Assembly (NCBI GenBank): GCA_002369295.1
Contig: DFDR01000154.1
Span: forward strand, 1 to 24,689
Reading direction: 5' to 3'
Length of the DNA stretch: 24,689 nt
DNA from: Desulfovibrionaceae bacterium UBA3823
GTDB lineage: Bacteria > Desulfobacterota > Desulfovibrionia > Desulfovibrionales > Desulfovibrionaceae
A program made the position numbers and the translations under genes. The notes under the pieces were generated by a model. The model did not search any database and was not told where the DNA came from. It saw nothing but the letters and a program-made list of their open reading frames with translations. This document shows, piece by piece, positions 22,595 to 24,689 of the stretch (position 1 is its first letter; the number at the start of each line of letters is the position of its first letter).

Positions 22595-23764
22595 ATGGCA
22601 GAATGGAAGGAAGCAAAGCGGCGCATCCTCGCCGAGGCGCGCAGCATCGTGTTCAAGGTGGGAAGCGCCGTCATCGCCGGCCCCGAGGGGCTGGACCGCG
22701 GCGTCATGGACTCTCTGGCCGCCCAGATGGGCGCCCTCTCCCGCATGCCGGACGGCGGACGCCGCACCATCGTACTCGTCACCTCGGCCGCCGTTGCGGC
22801 GGGCCGGAGCGTCCTCAGGGAGGCGGGCCTCGGCCAGGAGACCAGCGGCATGGCCGCCAAGCAGGCGGCGGCGGCCGTCGGCCAGGCCAGGGTCATGCAC
22901 TGCTGGGACGAGGCCTTCCGCAGGCAGGGGCTGTATACGGCCCAAGTGCTCCTGACCCGCGACGACTTCAAGGCCAGAGAACGCCTTCTCAACGCCAGAA
23001 ACACCTTCGGCGAGCTCCTGCAGTGGGGCGTCGTGCCCGTGGTCAACGAGAACGACACCGTCTCCATCGCCGAACTCAAGTTCGGCGACAACGACACGCT
23101 CGCGAGCCTGCTCGTCAACCTGATCGGCGCCGATCTCTACGTGAGCGTCACGTCGGCTCCCGGCGTCTTCGGCGCGAGTCCCGACGTCAATCCCGACGCT
23201 GCGGTCCTTCCCTGCATCGAGGACGTCTTTGCCCTCAATCTGGGCAAGCTTTGCGGCGGCAAGACCACCGTTGGCACGGGCGGCATGTACTCCAAGCTGC
23301 TGGCGGCCCGCCGGGTGGCCCAGCGGGGCGTGCCAACCTTCATTCTGCCCGGCCGCGAGCCGGACATCCTTGTCCGCGCCCTCGACCCCAGCGGCCCCGA
23401 TCTCGGCACTTGGGTCGCCCCCCTGAAGCACGCCATTCCGGCGCGCAAGTTCTGGATAGCCTACAAGCAGGCTCCGCAGGGCGAAATCGAGATCGACGCG
23501 GGCGCGGCCGATGCGCTGACCAGCAAGGGCGGAAGCCTGCTTCCCGGCGGCATCACCAAGGTGTCAGGCCCCTTCCCCAAGGGCGCGCTCGTCAGCGTTG
23601 TGCACGCCGGCGAGAGCATTGGCGTCGGCCTTTCCAACTACAGCTCCCAGGAGCTTGACCGCATCAGGGGGCTCAAGCGCTTCGAAGTGGCGGCCGCCCT
23701 TGGCGATGCCCACTATCCCGAAGTCATTCACAGGGACAATCTGCTGCTGCACGCGGCTGTGTAG
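22595..23764 (+). CDS. proB: Glutamate 5-kinase
   Basis: The 389-residue kinase phosphorylates glutamate in the first step of proline synthesis. The amino-acid kinase domain (about residues 1-260) shows IVFKVGSAV, LVTSAAVAAGR (usual form SSGAIAAG), VVPVVNENDTVS and FGDNDTLASLL, plus GGMYSKLLAA. A C-terminal PUA domain (about 280-389) follows. I chose the ATG at 22595 over a TTG seven codons upstream because AAGGCGG is suitably spaced. One point of interest is SAAVAAGR instead of SSGAIAAG in the first glycine loop. The obgE-proB link is seen in other Desulfovibrio-like genomes. A short hairpin (23780-23794) follows the stop. Confidence 0.95.
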   Translation: MAEWKEAKRRILAEARSIVFKVGSAVIAGPEGLDRGVMDSLAAQMGALSRMPDGGRRTIVLVTSAAVAAGRSVLREAGLGQETSGMAAKQAAAAVGQARVMHCWDEAFRRQGLYTAQVLLTRDDFKARERLLNARNTFGELLQWGVVPVVNENDTVSIAELKFGDNDTLASLLVNLIGADLYVSVTSAPGVFGASPDVNPDAAVLPCIEDVFALNLGKLCGGKTTVGTGGMYSKLLAARRVAQRGVPTFILPGREPDILVRALDPSGPDLGTWVAPLKHAIPARKFWIAYKQAPQGEIEIDAGAADALTSKGGSLLPGGITKVSGPFPKGALVSVVHAGESIGVGLSNYSSQELDRIRGLKRFEVAAALGDAHYPEVIHRDNLLLHAAV

Positions 23765-23779
23765 CGGGGCGCAGGAGGA

Positions 23780-23794
23780 CGCGCCAGTGGCGCG
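23780..23794. other. Short hairpin between convergent proB and the DVU0298-like gene
   Basis: CGCGCC and GGCGCG form a perfect 6-bp stem with a 3-base loop, 16 bases after the proB stop. There is no T-run. It might act as a weak bidirectional stop. Confidence 0.35.
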
Positions 23795-23848
23795 CCTGCC
23801 TTCCGGGAGCCCTCCCCGCAGGGCGCAGTCCGGCTCAGACGCAGACTT

Positions 23849-24562
23849 CTAGCCTTTCGGCCCGTCTTCGGGCGCCTTGCCGGCCAGCACCAGCCTGGCG
23901 ATCTCGGAAACGGTGCACTGCCAGCTGTGGTCGCCGTCGGTGATGAAGCACATCTCCTGGCCCCCCTCTTCCGCCAGCCTGCGCAGGGCGAAGGCATCGT
24001 TGAGATCGCTGGGCAGCTTGCCGAGCGCCCAGGCCGCATAGCCCCGGCAGAAGGGATCCTTGTCTTCGGCCACGGCCTTGCGCAGGTACTGGCGAATGGA
24101 CGCCCCGTACTCGGGCCTGGCCTGCAGGAAGCGCCCTATGGCGAAGAAGCAGGAGCGGCGCAGGACGTCGTTGTCGCAGTAGTTGTCGTCGCGGCCGAGA
24201 TCAATGACCGTGGTGAGGAGCATGCCGCAGAAGGTTTTCGTCATGGGGGGACACTGGACGAGGATTTCCGCATAGGCCTCGGGAACGCCCCAGCCTATGT
24301 TGCCGCTCTCCTCGGACATGCGCCACATAAGCCGGCGCATGACGTCCTTGGCCTGCTCGGGATGCTCGGGATAGAGGCTGGCCGCAAGGGTGCCGAGCGC
24401 CACGGCGGAGCGCAGGCGCATCACGGGCTCGTACATGAGGAAGGCCATGAGCGGGCCGGCGCTGGCCATGCCGCCTTCGGCGATTTCAGGAAGGCGCTGG
24501 CGCCATTCGGGACTTTCCAGCCATGCCTTGAGCTGGGTTTTCAGGCTGCGCAGACGTGCCAT
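23849..24562 (-). CDS. DVU0298-like protein, predicted helical repeat
   Basis: The 237-residue protein resembles a Desulfovibrio family named after DVU0298. It consists of amphipathic helices of about 35 residues (RLRSAVALGTLAASLYPEHPEQAKDVMRRL, then SGNIGWGVPEAYAEILV and FFAIGRFLQARPEYGASIRQYL), the pattern of HEAT or armadillo-like repeats. No catalytic motif is visible and there is no signal peptide. Such proteins usually act as protein-binding scaffolds. The start at 24562 is supported by AAAGGAG six bases upstream. It converges on proB. Confidence 0.75.
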   Translation of the reverse strand: MARLRSLKTQLKAWLESPEWRQRLPEIAEGGMASAGPLMAFLMYEPVMRLRSAVALGTLAASLYPEHPEQAKDVMRRLMWRMSEESGNIGWGVPEAYAEILVQCPPMTKTFCGMLLTTVIDLGRDDNYCDNDVLRRSCFFAIGRFLQARPEYGASIRQYLRKAVAEDKDPFCRGYAAWALGKLPSDLNDAFALRRLAEEGGQEMCFITDGDHSWQCTVSEIARLVLAGKAPEDGPKG

Positions 24563-24622
24563 GGGGGACTCCTTTGGCTGAGCGTTGCAGGATGCGGGCG
24601 CGCGGAGCGCGCCGCTCCTTCG

Positions 24623-24630
24623 ATAATATA
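24623..24630 (-). promoter_or_regulatory. Candidate -10 of the DVU0298-like gene
   Basis: On the minus strand TATATTAT offers a good -10 (TATATT, 5 of 6) about 60 bases before the ATG. No convincing -35 is present at the right spacing. Confidence 0.3.
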
Positions 24631-24689
24631 GGCGCTGACGGCGCAATGTATAGGGGCCGCTCTCCGCGCTGGGAGGCGCTCCTTTCCTT

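Noticed and set aside
21020..23431. An 803-codon open frame on the minus strand opposite rpmA, obgE and proB
   Set aside because: It spans several real genes in the opposite direction, has biased composition and shows no domain.

Overview
The window looks like a stretch of core chromosome from a high-GC, anaerobic, sulfate-reducer-like deltaproteobacterium, most likely Desulfovibrionaceae. This is an inference from gene content, with no database search. The supporting features are a membrane-bound NrfH/NrfA nitrite reductase followed by a System II cytochrome c assembly pair, a Rex repressor, F0 ATP-synthase genes (atpZ-atpI-atpB-atpE) with no F1 genes beside them, an AICAR transformylase lacking the cyclohydrolase domain, a cobyrinate diamide synthase with an SGGGGKT P-loop, and a DVU0298-type protein. 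I see no insertion sequences, integrases, CRISPR arrays, tRNAs or rRNAs, and base composition looks even throughout.

Layout. (1) 46-2734, minus: a small unknown gene, then purA and holB. (2) 2873-8022, minus: nrfH-nrfA, then resB and ccsA, then a DUF6282-like metallohydrolase. A candidate CRP/FNR-type site lies upstream of nrfH, and a terminator-like hairpin lies between nrfA and resB. (3) 8319-11062, plus: purH (formyltransferase only) and cobB/cbiA. (4) 11153-12571, minus: rex and cobS, converging on cobB. (5) 12823-14801, minus: atpZ-atpI-atpB-atpE, ending in a strong intrinsic terminator. (6) 15043-15612, plus: mntP with a GTG start. (7) 15609-18761, minus: a tight five-gene run of HD-domain hydrolase, arginase-fold protein, ACT protein, ogt and an unrecognised protein. 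(8) 18849-20324, minus: an RlmD/RumA-type rRNA methyltransferase with a structured leader. (9) 20725-23764, plus: rplU-rpmA-obgE-proB with a long structured leader. (10) 23849-24562, minus: a DVU0298-like protein.

How the genes fit together. NrfH takes electrons from menaquinol and NrfA reduces nitrite to ammonia; the adjacent ResB/CcsA pair could attach their haems, including the unusual CxxCK active-site haem of NrfA. Rex senses NADH/NAD+ and is co-transcribed with a cobalamin gene. The remaining blocks are housekeeping: purines, proline, ribosome assembly, replication and DNA repair.

I did not find a convincing unknown defence or mobile system. The most interesting signals are regulatory: the resB start codon inside a terminator-like hairpin, the CRP/FNR-type palindrome at class II spacing upstream of nrfH, perfect 10-bp inverted Rex-like half-sites flanking the rex promoter, and structured leaders on rplU and rlmD.
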